In this document: piece by piece, positions 43,365 through 54,810 of the stretch | Layout of the letters: each line of letters starts with the position of its first letter | How positions within the stretch are numbered: the first letter of the stretch is position 1 | Source of the DNA: Blattamonas nauphoetae | Taxonomy: Eukaryota > Preaxostyla > Oxymonadida | DNA: 64,000 bases | Assembly (NCBI GenBank): GCA_033064195.1 | Contig: JARBJD010000064.1 | Coordinates: forward strand, 62,001 to 126,000 | Direction: 5' to 3' | The notes under the pieces: generated by a model | The model's database searches: none | What the model saw: only the letters and a program-made list of their open reading frames with translations | Told to the model about the DNA's origin: nothing | Translations under genes and position numbers: made by a program

Positions 43365-44596
43365 ACATGTGTGGCATGGCATGGCATTCCTGTTTTTTCC
43401 AAAAAGCGTTGACATGCCCAGGCATGGTAGGTTCCAAGTATGGGTCCGAGATCTTTTCTCATTTCATTGGATGAAACTCTAATGAGAACAATTTGACCTC
43501 AATCCACAAGTACGCTGACTAAAATACAGTTTTAAGGGAGAATTGTTCAACTTATCTGCCTTCTGACACTCTTCAACTTCACTTCTGTGACATCATGGGT
43601 TGATCCTGAGTCGATTCCTGAAAAGACTGGATTTGTTCATCTATCGATGACAATCGATTCTCTCATGCCCATTAGTGTCTTTCGAATTGGAAGATCACAC
43701 AATATCTTCCTCATCTCAATGATCGTTCATTCATCGTCATCCCTTGACAATTACAGCGTCAACGTCCAAAGCAACTCCTTTTACACTTCTTCATCCACGC
43801 AAGGGACAAAATCCGCCAGGAACAGGTTTTTTCATCAATCTTGCCCAGTTATTTTGCCAGTTCTCTCATATCACTCCGAGTCTCACGATCGTACCAAGCA
43901 CCAATGAATTGAGCCGAGGCTGTATCAATCACGTCAAATTACTGCTTTTTCAACGGTTTTCCTCCTTCTTTCAATCTTTCATTGTGTTTTCAGATCAAAT
44001 CCGTCATCCTGACAAAGTCTGTGTTGATGTCTCCTCAAAAGCTGGTAAAAGAACTTCTTTCGCTGTATCTATGATGAGATTCTGTTGAAAATAGTCGAGT
44101 AAAGTTAGATCCTTACTCGATGTGCTCTTGAACAGCAGATTCGTCCACTATTTCCACAGCCTTGTTTTTGGGCTATTTTTTGAAATAGATCTCAGTACAC
44201 AGTCTTGCTCTTTCTTTTTGAATAGATCTTGCTCCAACACGGGAGTTTTGGTTTGAAGTGTCACTTTCACTACAGAGATTTTTGCTCGTTTTTCTCAAAC
44301 GCTCCCTCATCTATCTCTGCCAGTAATAATTCTCAAATCGGAGTGAAATGAGATGATAACTTGTTTACACTCATATAGAATGGGATTTAAGAGCTTTCGA
44401 AGATCAAGCTGTGATCGGTCCCATTGATGGTTGTCGTTGGCATTCTGGCATCGAAAAAACTCATGTCACACATGTATAGGAGAAATTGTTCAATTCAAGT
44501 TTCAGACTTCTTGGTGATAAATTGAAGACTCGTTACCGAAATTCAACTACACATAATGGGTCAGTTGATCGGCCCTTTATTCGGAAAGTTCGAAAA
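43365..44596 (+). other. Host region right of the stack; one weak plus-strand gene fragment
   Basis: Before the MITE inserted, this sequence adjoined position 30197. From about 43587 a plus frame reads TSWVDPESIPEKTGFVHLSM and SVFRIGRSHNIFLISMIVHS, and an overlapping frame from 43744 reads NPPGTGFFINLAQLFCQFSH. They may be a broken secreted or membrane protein, but no family is recognised. The stretch from 44090 to the kinase start at 44597 has nothing recognisable. Confidence 0.3.
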
Positions 44597-45770
44597 ATGT
44601 CAGCCAAACCGAAAGCTAAAAAACAGTTTCAAGTGAAAGTTCCCGATCCATGTGTGTCTCACGCTTCTCTCTCTACATCTCTCGTTCCTCATGCATTCTT
44701 TCATTTCACAATCGAAAAACTCTCACCATTCTTTCTCATTCTGATCTCGTCACCTCAGACAGTGTTGTTCGGAAATTGGGCCAAGGTCGATTTGGGTCAG
44801 TGTATGAAGTATCGAAAAGGGGGTCGTCGGAACATTTTGCGATGAAAGTCCTGGGATTCACATCGGAGGAAGATTACGACAAGAACGAGCATGAAATCTC
44901 GGGCATGGATGTACCCTGTAGGGGATCGGGAGACTGTAGGGGATCGACGGACTATGTGCGATGGAGCAGAAACACACTGTTTTTTCCTCTGAGACAGAAA
45001 GTCGATTTTTTCCCCAAACTATCTGACTATCACTTCACTTTCTCAGAATATTCCATTTACTTCTCATATTGAGATAGATTCAGACATTGCTTCAACAAAA
45101 TACGCATATTGAACACAAAAATTTGCGATTCAAAAATGAACGAATCAAAAGTGAAAGAACCGACTTGCACCAACAATTGGTCAATCTTCCGATTTGGGTT
45201 GGAACAAATTCACTCCAAATCCTCGACAGAACTGCTCACCGACTCACTCCAACCACTCTCACACAAATCGTCGACACTCCAGAAGGCCATCCGTGGAGAA
45301 CAGCATTCACACAGCCGATCTACGAGGGAGAGTGGGAACTCAAAATCAGAGCGAGTGACAGCACTTTCGTGAATGTGAGTGTGTTCTTCTCTCTTCTCAT
45401 CTTTTCAGTGTTTGGCTTTCTCGGATATCCGCTTCCTGAAGATGCCACGCACAATATGTGTTCAGCTTGGACGAATCCAATAGGTGGTGATTTCGTGCTT
45501 TGGAAAGGAAACATGTGGGCTTCAAGAATCGAAATCGTTCCAGCTGGCACAAACAAGAAGTGTGATACGGTTGGGCAGATAGCAGCAATTCGAGTGAACA
45601 TGAGGACGAGAGAAGCTCGACTATTTGTGGACGATGTGGAACAGCCTAGGTTCTTCATCAACATCCCTTCTCCTCTCTGCCTCGCCATCACGACTGGTGG
45701 AAGCGACAAGTCTGTTGAAGTGATGTGGCTCAAGCGACTCCGATCCAGTCTATTCATGCGATTTGAGTAA
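44597..45770 (+). pseudogene. Kinase-SPRY protein, copy 1, central part lost at a transposon remnant
   Basis: Exon 1 (44597-44651) and the exon from 44759 (107-nt intron, phase 1) encode a Lys-rich start, a Gly-loop (LGQGRFGSVYE) and FAMKVL with the ATP-binding Lys. The copy breaks after NEHEIS at 44901, where MITE terminal sequence begins. Gene-like sequence returns near 45087 with coiled-coil RFKNERIKSERTDLHQQL, then a SPRY-like β-sandwich (EGHPWRTAF, YEGEWELKIRA, and after a ~30-nt intron VFGFLGYPLPEDA, RLFVDDVEQPRFFINIPSPL), ending at 45770. Compared with the intact copy at 47689, the rest of the kinase domain (over 200 residues) is gone. It cannot be an active kinase. Confidence 0.75.
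44902..45080. mobile_element. Terminal fragment of the GGCATG MITE family in a kinase gene
   Basis: GGCATGGATGTACCCTGTAG and CGGGAGACTGTAGG match the left terminal repeat of the 670-bp element at 7020. No right end is present before gene sequence resumes, so the element was truncated, apparently together with about 1 kb of the kinase gene. Confidence 0.65.
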
Positions 45771-45786
45771 TTTTTTATCTGATGAA

Positions 45787-47501
45787 TCAAAGAACAGCAA
45801 TTATTGATTGAATCAATGCTCTCCTCATTTTCGCCAATAGCAATGGATGTAACAATTCAGGCAGAAAACTTCGAAAAGGCATATTCCTTAAAGGCCTGAT
45901 GATGATGTCAACTGTACCCGGATGAGGAGGACAGGTTTGAAGAACGGCCATGTATGACATAAATGATGGTGAGATCGACGACTGCTGTCTGCTTCCCTCC
46001 TCCTTCTCCTCTTTCACGCTCGCCTCGTCTGACGGAAGAATAGCGAAAGGAGGCGAGCGTGTTGGGTTGGTTGAGCGATCCGTGGTGAATGAGAGTGTTC
46101 GGTCGGTGCTTCCAGTCTTCACCAGAATCGACAATTTATCTTGAACAATCCCATCACAATCGAGAGATAAGACGACACTGTGAACGGCATCGCTTGTCAG
46201 ATTTCAAGTACAGCTATACTTACGGGAATCCCCCATTGTCAGCGGAGGTCATGCAGTGGACAACGACACACAACGAGAACGAGATGGAGTGTTGTCTGTG
46301 ATCTGTGGATGAGCAAACAGCACCTGCCCAGCCTGAGGTTCCACTGCAATCGAAGAAGGACACGCGTCGATTTTGGTGTTCTCGGCTGTGCAGCAAAATG
46401 AACGGCGGAAGGGTTCGTTGAGCTCGTCGTGTGAGTGAAGGGGCAGCGAGTGATGTCGACATCCTGCCCATCCATGCCGTTTGCAATGTCGATGAGATCA
46501 GTTCCAGTTCGATGGTTGAGGGTGGAGATTGGATGGTCGTCGGATGGAGCGAGATTTGATGAACATTTCGAGAATGACGAATTCGAGGCAAGGAACGACC
46601 TGCACATGTTCACATACGCAGTGGTTGTCCCTGAAAAATGGTTTGTGCTGTCGTCCACTACACACGACTCCAAAATCTGACAAGTTTGAGCGAATTGTTG
46701 GCGTGTTGTTTCGGGAGCGACATTGGACATATTTCGGAACGAAGAGTGAGTGAGCGAGATCATCGTTGAGGGGACAGCATCATAAAGCGAATTCAGCACC
46801 CCAAAGTCAAACAGCGGGCCAGTTCTGAGACCAAGATCAATCGAGGACAGACACACTCCTGATCCATGCACAGCATTCATCGAAGTGTCAAAAGTGTCCT
46901 TCGAGATGTCTTGATGGGTCGGCTCATGTTTGGATGGCAGAGTGAGGCTTGTCAAAGGAGGCAGCGACATCACTCGTTCACTCGAGCCTGAGTACTTCGA
47001 CGACAGAATTGAAATCGACGACATGCTGCATCCTCCTCCTCCCGAAATCCCAAATGGCGACAGCGACCCTTCCGACAGCACAGCACATTCTGACACCCAA
47101 AGCGAAGACGAGTCAACTTCAATTATGCCATCCTTCCGCCAAATAACATGGAAAACGAACTTCTCCATGCAAAGAGATGTATTGAAACGGCATCCAACGA
47201 ATGTGGACTGATTGAGGGTGTTCGGAGAGGATTGCTGGATGTCGGTTTGAATCGATTGGTTTCTCGCTTCCAGACAGCGAGGATGCATGAATGGAGTGGT
47301 GTTTCCTTCAAGATGAAGATGTTGGGATACGATCCGAACATTACCTCCATGAAGAATCTCATTCTGAGAAAAAACTGACGAAACGATTTGTGTGAAATGT
47401 GCGTCCATTTTTGAGCTGATTGATGAGGATGGATGACCGAGAGACGGGAAGACGAAAGTAAAATGGGGAGAAGACAATCTGAGGGACACCAAAGTTGACA
47501 T
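45787..47501 (-). pseudogene. β-helix surface protein remnant between the kinase-SPRY copies
   Basis: From about 47501 a long minus frame reads HGGNVRIVSQHLHLEGN, QSTFVGCRFNTSLC, SLWVSECAVLSEGSLSPF, SGVCLSSIDLGLRTGPLFDF and RSFLASNSSFSKCSSNLA, typical of the N-terminal half of the family (the TGPLF motif also occurs in the receptor at 28.4 kb and in the remnant at 1.3 kb). Near 46430 the frame shifts and the sequence soon ends; a further frame to 45787 is weakly hydrophobic at the end (LLLAKMRRALIQSIIAVL). No signal peptide, membrane span or kinase tail is clear. Broken gene, opposite in orientation to the kinases. Confidence 0.6.
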
Positions 47502-47688
47502 TTACTCAAAGAAAAAGATGTGGGATATCTGTGAAACGAAGAATGGGCCTGGAAACAAAGAGGACGAGAAGAACAGTTTTACTGTTTGCAGAACGATTTG
47601 AAACCATGGTCCCCTCTTTTCTATGTCTCCGAAAGTTTTGTTTGATCGTCAAAGTCTGATCTGACCATTGTTCGCAAAGTTCTGAAGA

Positions 47689-49744
47689 ATGTCAGCTCTA
47701 CCGAAGGCAAAAAAACAGTTCCAAGTGAAAGTTCCCGAACCATGTGTGCACCTTCCTTCTCTGTCTCCATTTTATATTCAATTTACATGCTTGCCTTCAC
47801 CATCTCAATTCTCATCGCTTCTTGTCCATCTTCTGATGCTTGTCAGACAAGTTTATCCGAACACTGGGCCAGGGTCGATTTGGGTCAGTGTATGAAGTAT
47901 TGAAAACGGGATCGGATGAACATTTTGCGATGAAAGTGCTGCCGTTCACATCGGAAGCAGATTTCAACAAGAACGAGCATGAAATCTCGAAACTGCAACA
48001 CAACCAACACGAAAATGTGGTTCAACTTGTGGAAGTGATCGAGGAAGGGACAGCACACTTTGTGGTTCTGGAGCTGTGCTCATGTTCGTTGGCGGATCGG
48101 ATTTCGGAAGCACGAAAGCTGGGGACGATGATAGATCGCGTAGTATTGCTTTCTTCTCCTTGTTCATGTTGTGTTCTTCTGATTCTTTTTTCCATGCTTG
48201 TTCTTTTCGACGTTCAGACGGTGTTCAGAATTCTGCAAGACGTGTTGGCTGGGCTGGGGTTTCTGCACTCTCGAAATGAGGTGTATGGAGATCTGAAGCC
48301 ATCGAATATTCTGATTGGTCATGATGGACGAGCGAAGCTGGGTATGTTGATTTTTGACATTTTTCATCTGTTTTTTTGTGATTTGTTGTGATTTGTTGTT
48401 TCAGGGGACTTTGGAGGAGTGGTTGGAGTTGGGACTCAGAAGACATGGAATTCGGCGGAGTGTGGGACGATGCAGTTCTGGGCGCCTGAAATGTTTGCTG
48501 TTGGAGGGAATGCTGTTCATGGGTCGCAGGCAGGAGACATGTGGGCGTTTGGGCTGATTGTTCTTGAATTGTTGACCGGGCAGTCGTGGATTTCGGGAAC
48601 AAATGCAGTGGAGATTGCAGAAAGCGTGAAGGCATTTGATGTTCAGGCAGTGTGCCAGAAAGTGAAGATCCCAAAGTCTGTTGAAGCTCTGCTGTGCTTT
48701 CTTTTGAGCAAAGTGTGATTTCCTCCTTCTCATCTCTCTCTTCTGTCTTCTCACTCGTTTCTCGTTTTACCATCTTCCCTCCCACGTTCAGAATCCCCAG
48801 GAACGACTCTCCTCTGCGGAGCTGATTCGGTCTGGCCGACTTTCATCGATTTTGGGAGAGGAAACACCGCTCTCACAGTTCATCCGCGAGGAACTGGACT
48901 ATTCAAAACGGACAGTTGACCAGCTTCAAGCACAGCTCAAAGAGCGAGACAACACGATTGCCCGACTCGAAACTGAAACGAAAGATCACGCGAGGGAAAA
49001 GATACAGATGCAGCAGACGATTGCTGAGCTGACTCGGAAGCTGGGAGAGTCTGTACCGATGGAGACGAGATTGAACGACAAGCTGAACACAACACACTCG
49101 ACAGAGGAGGCAGTGGATGCACAGGTGACAGATGCAGCGAAGGATGTGAAGTGGATTGGAGGTGGTGTTGATCCCGAGAATGCAATCACATTTTGGGATC
49201 CAAGACACTATCGGAAGGAAGGACGACGAATCACAAGTCTCGTGGATAAACACAAATCGTGTTTCTCTGACGAAATCACGCGAGGAGTGTGGAGATTGTC
49301 GATCCGATGTGACGAGTACGATTGGCACGGTCTCTTTCTTTCTTTTCATTCATCTTTCCAGTGTTTGGTGTGATCGACTCGTCCCAACTCGAACAATCCA
49401 AAGAAAACAACCTTCTCTCTCAGTCAGGGTCTTCTGTGTTTGTGTTGAATTGGGGAGATGTTTATCAAAATGGGAAGAGGATCGCAGGTGGAAATCAACA
49501 ACCAGAAGACAACTCAGTTGTGACGATTGAGTTGGACATGGACAGACACACCCTCGTTCTATTTGTGGACGGCCAGAAACAACCAGAGTCACTCGCCGAC
49601 ATCCCACATGCCGTCAGATTTGCGCTGTGCATCTATTATCAAGATTCGTTTGTCGATATTTGTCCCAATAATTTTGAAAGAATCCATCCGTTTCACTGGT
49701 CTTTCTATCAAATTCTGTCTATTCTTGTTCCAGGAACAGATTAA
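47689..49744 (+). CDS. Protein kinase with coiled coil and C-terminal SPRY-like domain
   Basis: Six exons (47689-47743, 47847-48139, 48218-48341, 48405-48712, 48792-49329, 49362-49744) join through GT-AG introns of 103, 78, 63, 79 and 32 nt in consistent phase to give 566 residues. The kinase domain (about 20-285) has GQGRFGSVYE, FAMKVL, YGDLKPSN (Tyr-Gly-Asp in place of His-Arg-Asp), GDFGG, APEMF and an αI-like NPQERLSSAEL. The catalytic Asp and the DFG are present, so it may be active although non-RD. A coiled coil follows (about 300-370), then a SPRY/concanavalin-like β-sandwich (NAITFWDPRHYR, FGVIDSSQLEQ, LVLFVDGQKQPESLADIPHA). Probably cytoplasmic, with the SPRY part as ligand-binding module. 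The last exon's end is less certain. A tandem, broken copy lies 3 kb upstream. Confidence 0.85.
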
Positions 49745-51187
49745 AGTCCTCAATCTCCACGGATATCTTCTCTCAAAACTTCGTTTCTACACATCCTCTT
49801 TTCAAGCACTGACTCTCCAACCTTCATTGTGACCTCACTGCTCCACCTTTGATAAACTGCGTTCCACTCAGATCGATATACATCAAGTCACATGTGTGAA
49901 GATCGGGTGTGCTCTTTTCACTTTCTTTGAAACTCGTAGCACCTGAAAGCGGATTCTCTTTTTCCATGACGGTTACTCTTGGAGATTAAGATAATGATGT
50001 CCCAATGTCTCTTCACCAGTGTCAAACAGACATATAAAACCTGTTTGTTCTCAATTATCTCTCATAATTTCAGATAGACAAAGGAAAGGAGTGTTCAGGA
50101 CACGATCGATGATGATCTTGCCAGATGGGTGCAAACATGTGTCCAATTCAAGAAAAAATACTTGTACTCCTGGGTTCATGCAGAAATCTAATTTCAACTG
50201 ATAATTCAAGTGCAATAGAGCATTTTCGAGACTATTGAGTATTTTGCCTCTATTTCTTCACAATACATCTTATCCGTACTCTCCATTGTAGAACCTTCTT
50301 TTTTCACATTGTTTCACCTCATGATCTTCTCTCATCTGTTTTTGAAACAATAAATGTGTTAAATTGGCGTTTCAAAAAAGTGTCGTTTCTCGTCACGATC
50401 GAAGCTCAATTTCGAAACAAACCCCTTTTCCATCATATTTGAGTGATTTTAAGAATTTGGAGAAAAATAAAAAAAGTGAAACCATCCATAGTGTTTTGGC
50501 TCTTTTCAAAATTATTGGGACATTTTAAGTTTCGAAGAGGTGGGCAAAATTTTGACAATTTAGACAGTAGTTTCTTTTTCACAAAAACCGGAGAAATTTT
50601 TTATTCATGAAATCGAGTGAAGTGAGTGAAGAAATGTTTACAAGGCCTTTTCAATCCAAGAATTGGCTCAGATTCTCTTGGGAGCCGCTGTTTTCTGGCA
50701 TTGGTTTTCGTCTCTTTCTTTGAGAGGTTCTACATTGTGTAGAAGTGAGATGTGTATCATGAATCATTTTAGTCAGGATTTATCTAACTATGGTCAATTT
50801 TGGAGGCCGAATGGACGACACCATAGAAGATAGAGGATGGATTTCTTTTTTCACAACCCATTCCCAACACCTCCATCCTAGAGATCTAATCCAAAAAAAG
50901 TGGTTCAATGAGTCGAAAAATGTGATGGAAGACAATTGAGACACATTACACCTCCGATTAAAGCATCTCAGATTGATCAAACCAAAGTGTCTAATTTGTC
51001 AAATTTTTGCCCAGGTGTCTGTTCGGTAGTAATGTTCTTCATCGCATTCCATGAAAATCAAGTTCAACGATCAAAAAAGGAAATGTCGCAGTGAAGTGAA
51101 TAGTCAGGCTGTGGCTTCGATTTAAACGAAGGAAAAATTCTTTCATGCAGTCATCGTGTTTGGAACCAATTCTTCATCTCATTCTGC
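49745..51187. other. No gene recognised (1.4 kb)
   Basis: AT-rich intergenic DNA between the kinase-SPRY gene and the convergent ARM-like gene. Only short open frames occur, with no paired repeats and no tRNA or known RNA motif. Confidence 0.5.
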
Positions 51188-52282
51188 TCAAAATGGAACA
51201 TTCCCACCCAAACAGTGCATCAGGTGATCACCAAAGAAGACATCTCGCTTCAAAAAAATATGAAAACGGCTGTATCGGACTTGGAGCTCGATCTCATCGG
51301 AAACGCCTTCTTTGCCCAGTTTGAGCAGCATTTGTTTTATTAGCTTCTGACCAGCTGGACCGCCCTTCCGCCAGTACCTGATTCCATAGATCACACTCTC
51401 AAGAAGATAGACTATCACGAAGTCTGTTTCAAAGTGAGGAAGACAGTCGGTGTAAGTCAGAGCAAACGACGACAACAGCTCGAACTCCTTCGCCACTTCA
51501 AGTCGCACCGAGAATTTGAGAATCTGTCCAAGATACAACGAGAAACGAGTAGAATTCGGAGAATCGATGATTCGACGACGATTGTTGCAGATGAACTCCA
51601 GAAATGGCTTTATGGGGTCGAGATATTTGGTGATAAAGATCTCTTTGAAGGAGTCCCTCGAAATACTTTTGCTTTCGCAGATTCTCGACGTCGTATCTAC
51701 ATGTGAAAGATGGTGGAAGGAGTTCACGATTTGCATCAGGTACAGACGAGGTTGGGTCAACAGATGCATTTCCTGTTCGTAGAATGCTTTTGGGAGGAGA
51801 GAGAAGAATCCAGACGCGATGAAGGAGAAGAGCTCATCCGCAGTGGCCTCCAAAAGAACTCGACTGAGAAGCTTCAATGTGGCCTTGATCAGCTTCTCGT
51901 TGCAGGACGCGAGGAGTGGCAGAATAGATTTGGTGAAACCAGAGCATGAATCAGGGTCTGTTGGGACGAGGTCGTAGAGAACACAAGAGGCATCCATGTT
52001 TGTTTCTTCGTCTTTCGGGGTATATGCTCGAAGCACAGCGCATGCCTGTTTAGTGGCTTTGTCATCAAGATCATTCCCTTCCTTCACAAATCCAACAAGT
52101 GACAGAAACACATCTGAGCGATCATAAACACGCCCGATGATATCTGGATCGATTCTCAGAAACAGAGGAGTCGGATCACCCTGTGCATTTTGAGAGAAGG
52201 GTTGGACGGGATTTTGAGTGTTGTAGTTGGAATTAAGTGTCATTAAGTAAAGGATGACCGATCCGATTCTGATCCAAACCAC
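51188..52282 (-). CDS. ARM-like helical repeat protein
   Basis: Single-exon frame of 364 residues from ATG 52282; a second ATG at about 52244 (MTLNSNYN) is an equally good start and would remove a hydrophobic N-terminus. The body is α-helical with Leu-rich pairs typical of ARM/HEAT solenoids: FTKSILPLLASCNEKLIKAT, LLSRVLLEATADELFSFIAS and FLEFICNNRRRIIDSPNS, then FVIVYLLESVIYGIRYW and QKLIKQMLLKLGKEGVSDEI. The order (helical start, F-Y-E-Q-E-M-H-L-L, P-x-x-P-F-L-E-F-I-C-x-N-R-R-R-I-I) recalls a family abundant in oxymonad genomes; that recall is from memory, not a search. Probably a cytoplasmic scaffold. It looks complete. Confidence 0.75.
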   Translation of the reverse strand: MVWIRIGSVILYLMTLNSNYNTQNPVQPFSQNAQGDPTPLFLRIDPDIIGRVYDRSDVFLSLVGFVKEGNDLDDKATKQACAVLRAYTPKDEETNMDASCVLYDLVPTDPDSCSGFTKSILPLLASCNEKLIKATLKLLSRVLLEATADELFSFIASGFFSLLPKAFYEQEMHLLTQPRLYLMQIVNSFHHLSHVDTTSRICESKSISRDSFKEIFITKYLDPIKPFLEFICNNRRRIIDSPNSTRFSLYLGQILKFSVRLEVAKEFELLSSFALTYTDCLPHFETDFVIVYLLESVIYGIRYWRKGGPAGQKLIKQMLLKLGKEGVSDEIELQVRYSRFHIFLKRDVFFGDHLMHCLGGNVPF

Positions 52283-52564
52283 ATGAAATGATCTTAATCA
52301 ATCGAGTGTTTCTTTTCGACTGTATCAAGTCACAAGCCCAGTAACACAAAAGAAACATGATCATGAATCCTCCACATGACAGAAAAGGCAGCAATGAGCT
52401 TCCATCTCGAAAAAGAAGTGATTCAGTGAAAACGAGGACAACGACCGGGAACTGTCAACCAAACAACAAAGTCGTTCTCCCGACACACTTCCTTCATTTC
52501 TCTTAAAGTAATTTTACGATCCTTGAATGATCTACGAGCTTGAATTGTCTTCAAAAGTGAGAAA
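52283..52564. promoter_or_regulatory. Divergent intergenic region
   Basis: 282 bp between the starts of the ARM-like gene (minus) and the coiled-coil gene (plus). Promoters of both must lie here; no specific motif was recognised. Confidence 0.35.
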
Positions 52565-54120
52565 ATGAGGATCCTCCCATTGAAATCGTCTCTCAATGGG
52601 TCATCCAGATCCATGACTTCAACAGCCCGACTCGTTCAATCTAATATGGAGGAGACCATCAATACTCTGAAGCTCGATATTCGTGAAAAGGACGAATGTA
52701 TCACAAATCTGCGAAATGACCTCGGGGAAAAGGCATACCATCTCATCTTCATTTTCACCTCCTCTCGACCTGAAATTTCTTCCTTAATGACTGTAGGCTT
52801 TTCTTGAAAAGAAATTGTCAATCCTTCAAGCGATTCGAGAGAAGGAAAGAGCCAGATTTATGGTATTTAACAACTGATTCATCCGCTAAACTTACCAATC
52901 CTTTTTTCTCACATATAGGAAGAAATTGAAGAGCTCAGAGAAAGACTAGCTCATGAGCAGGATATGTTTGTCACATGCTTCGAGTTTTACTGTCATTATA
53001 CTCATTTCCCCTTCGTCAGGAAGAAGTTTTCACAAACTAAAGTCGCTGACACGGGAAGCAAGACTAATGTAGCCAAGGGTGATGTATGTCACATTTCTGC
53101 TCTATTTCTATCTCCATCTCCCTTCTCAGATCCAAAAAACGCTTACCAACCTCACCGTCGAAAACCAACGTCTGACAAAGGAACTTGAATACCAAGGAGA
53201 GAATTCAGACCTCCTGCTGCGTGAAAACACACGCTTGAACAAAGTATGGCCACTTTCCCCTCTCAACACTTCGTAGGTTGTCCAAACACTGCAAGTGGAA
53301 GCCTCTCTCCAAAAAACCGCTGTGGAAGAACTAACCAGGAAGTGCAAGATAAAAGACAAAATCATTGAGACATTACGAATGGAGACCGAACAGACACAAA
53401 GTTTGGATTTCAATCATTTCAGCACGTTCAGAAGACTTCGCTTTGACAGCGACCCCGCAACAACTTCAAACACCAGCGTATCAACCAGAGACTGTCCAAT
53501 CTCGCGCTGTTTGATATCTTTCTCTTTTATCACTATATCTTCGTTCTACAAACATTTTGGCCGCGATCGCCTTCACGCAGTTTGGTCAACCGTTGACCTT
53601 CTCACAGCTTGTTTCCTCGTCAACAAAGAAGCCCCAACACGTGCAATTTGCGAAGGATTACGAACAAATGCTAACCACTCTCCAACTCGAGAATGATCAA
53701 ACGAAAGACACTCTAAACAAAATTGAGGAAAAACTCAACGAAGTGTGGGAAGGAGTGGTCGGTCTGGACTTATCAGACATCCGACGCGATCTAGAATCCA
53801 TTTCCGGCACGGACAACGTGATCAAAAAAATCGACGAAAAATCCCAACACATTTCGGTTCTCTCATCTGACATGTATCATCTTCTTGAATCTATCGGAGG
53901 AGATCACGCTGATGATGCTGACACGGTCGTCCAGAACGCTCAAGACATCGCCATTTCCACTCCTAAAGTAAATGAGAGGACGATCAGTTCAAGGCCGCTT
54001 TCCACGCCTGTAAGAACACCTGGGCAGCAATCATATAACTCAACGACCACTCCCACCATTCATATAATACAGGGATCAGAGCCTGGGACATCTGTGGGTT
54101 TTACGGCTTATTCACCGTGA
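52565..54120 (+). CDS. Coiled-coil protein, eight exons with very short introns
   Basis: Exons 52565-52732, 52797-52862, 52919-52965, 53020-53083, 53130-53243, 53277-53400, 53423-53508 and 53581-54120 join in consistent phase into 402 residues. Intron lengths are 64, 56, 54, 46, 33, 22 and 72 nt; the first has a GC donor (AAG|GCATACC...GTAG), the rest are GT-AG. Residues 20-180 are heptad-rich (NMEETINTLKLDIREKDECI, EEIEELRERLAHEQD, VEELTRKCKIKDKIIETLRM), and a second helical part lies at about 235-300 (QLENDQTKDTLNKIEEKLNE). The tail is Ser/Thr/Pro-rich. A downstream ATG at about 52612 (MTSTARLVQ) is an alternative start. Likely cytoskeletal or scaffold; no specific family recognised. Confidence 0.8.
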
Positions 54121-54288
54121 TTTAGGATCTTTGATCATCGGATCGTCCCATGAGATTACGTCTGTTGATTTTGTCATCATTTTCACGTTTCATTGACTGT
54201 CTTGTTTTGATATTGGTCTTTGTTGAGCTCCTGAGGTCGTTTTGAGTGTTGAGGCGATTCACCCCTTAATCATCATTTCTTCTCGTAA

Positions 54289-54810
54289 ATCAGTTGGTTT
54301 TGATCCCCTGGAAAATGGCAACTATTTCCAAAGAAAGGGCAGATCACTTTCCTCATTTTCATTTGACTTTTTTTCTCGAAACATAACAATAATCTTGATC
54401 TCTGCACTGATTTGGTAGGATGGTGTGACAGACAACATAAATTGACCGTTGATAACACGGCTGTTCTCAACCGAAAAATCTCGCCGAAATCTGAAGAGAG
54501 GTGTGAAGATGAAAGCTGAATGAGATCTGAAGAGCAGATTCCGATAAATGGATCGATTCACGTCAAACTGACCTGTTTTGTGGGCAATTGTCAATTGACG
54601 GACGTAATGGGTCCGATCAACAATATCGAATCGCAATCTTCGTAATCAAACGGTCCGTTTCTGTTGTCTGTCACACAATCCTACCAAATCAGTGCAGAGA
54701 TCAAGATTATTGTTATGTTTCGAGAAAAAAAGTCAAATGAAAATGAGGAAAGTGATCTGCCCTTTCTTTGGAAATAGTTGCCATTTTCCAGGGGATCCAA
54801 ACCAACTGAT
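54289..54810. repeat. 148-bp inverted repeat overlapping the start of the UBR-ankyrin gene
   Basis: Arms 54289-54436 and 54663-54810 are inverted copies with two differences, separated by 226 bp. The right arm contains the first codons of the large downstream gene (KVICPFFGNSCHFPGD); the left arm is the same sequence on the minus strand. The spacer is open on the minus strand (ending in HYVRQLTIAHKTGQFDVN-like sequence). There is no flanking duplication that would mark a transposon, so this looks like an inverted duplication of the gene's 5' end. Confidence 0.85.
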
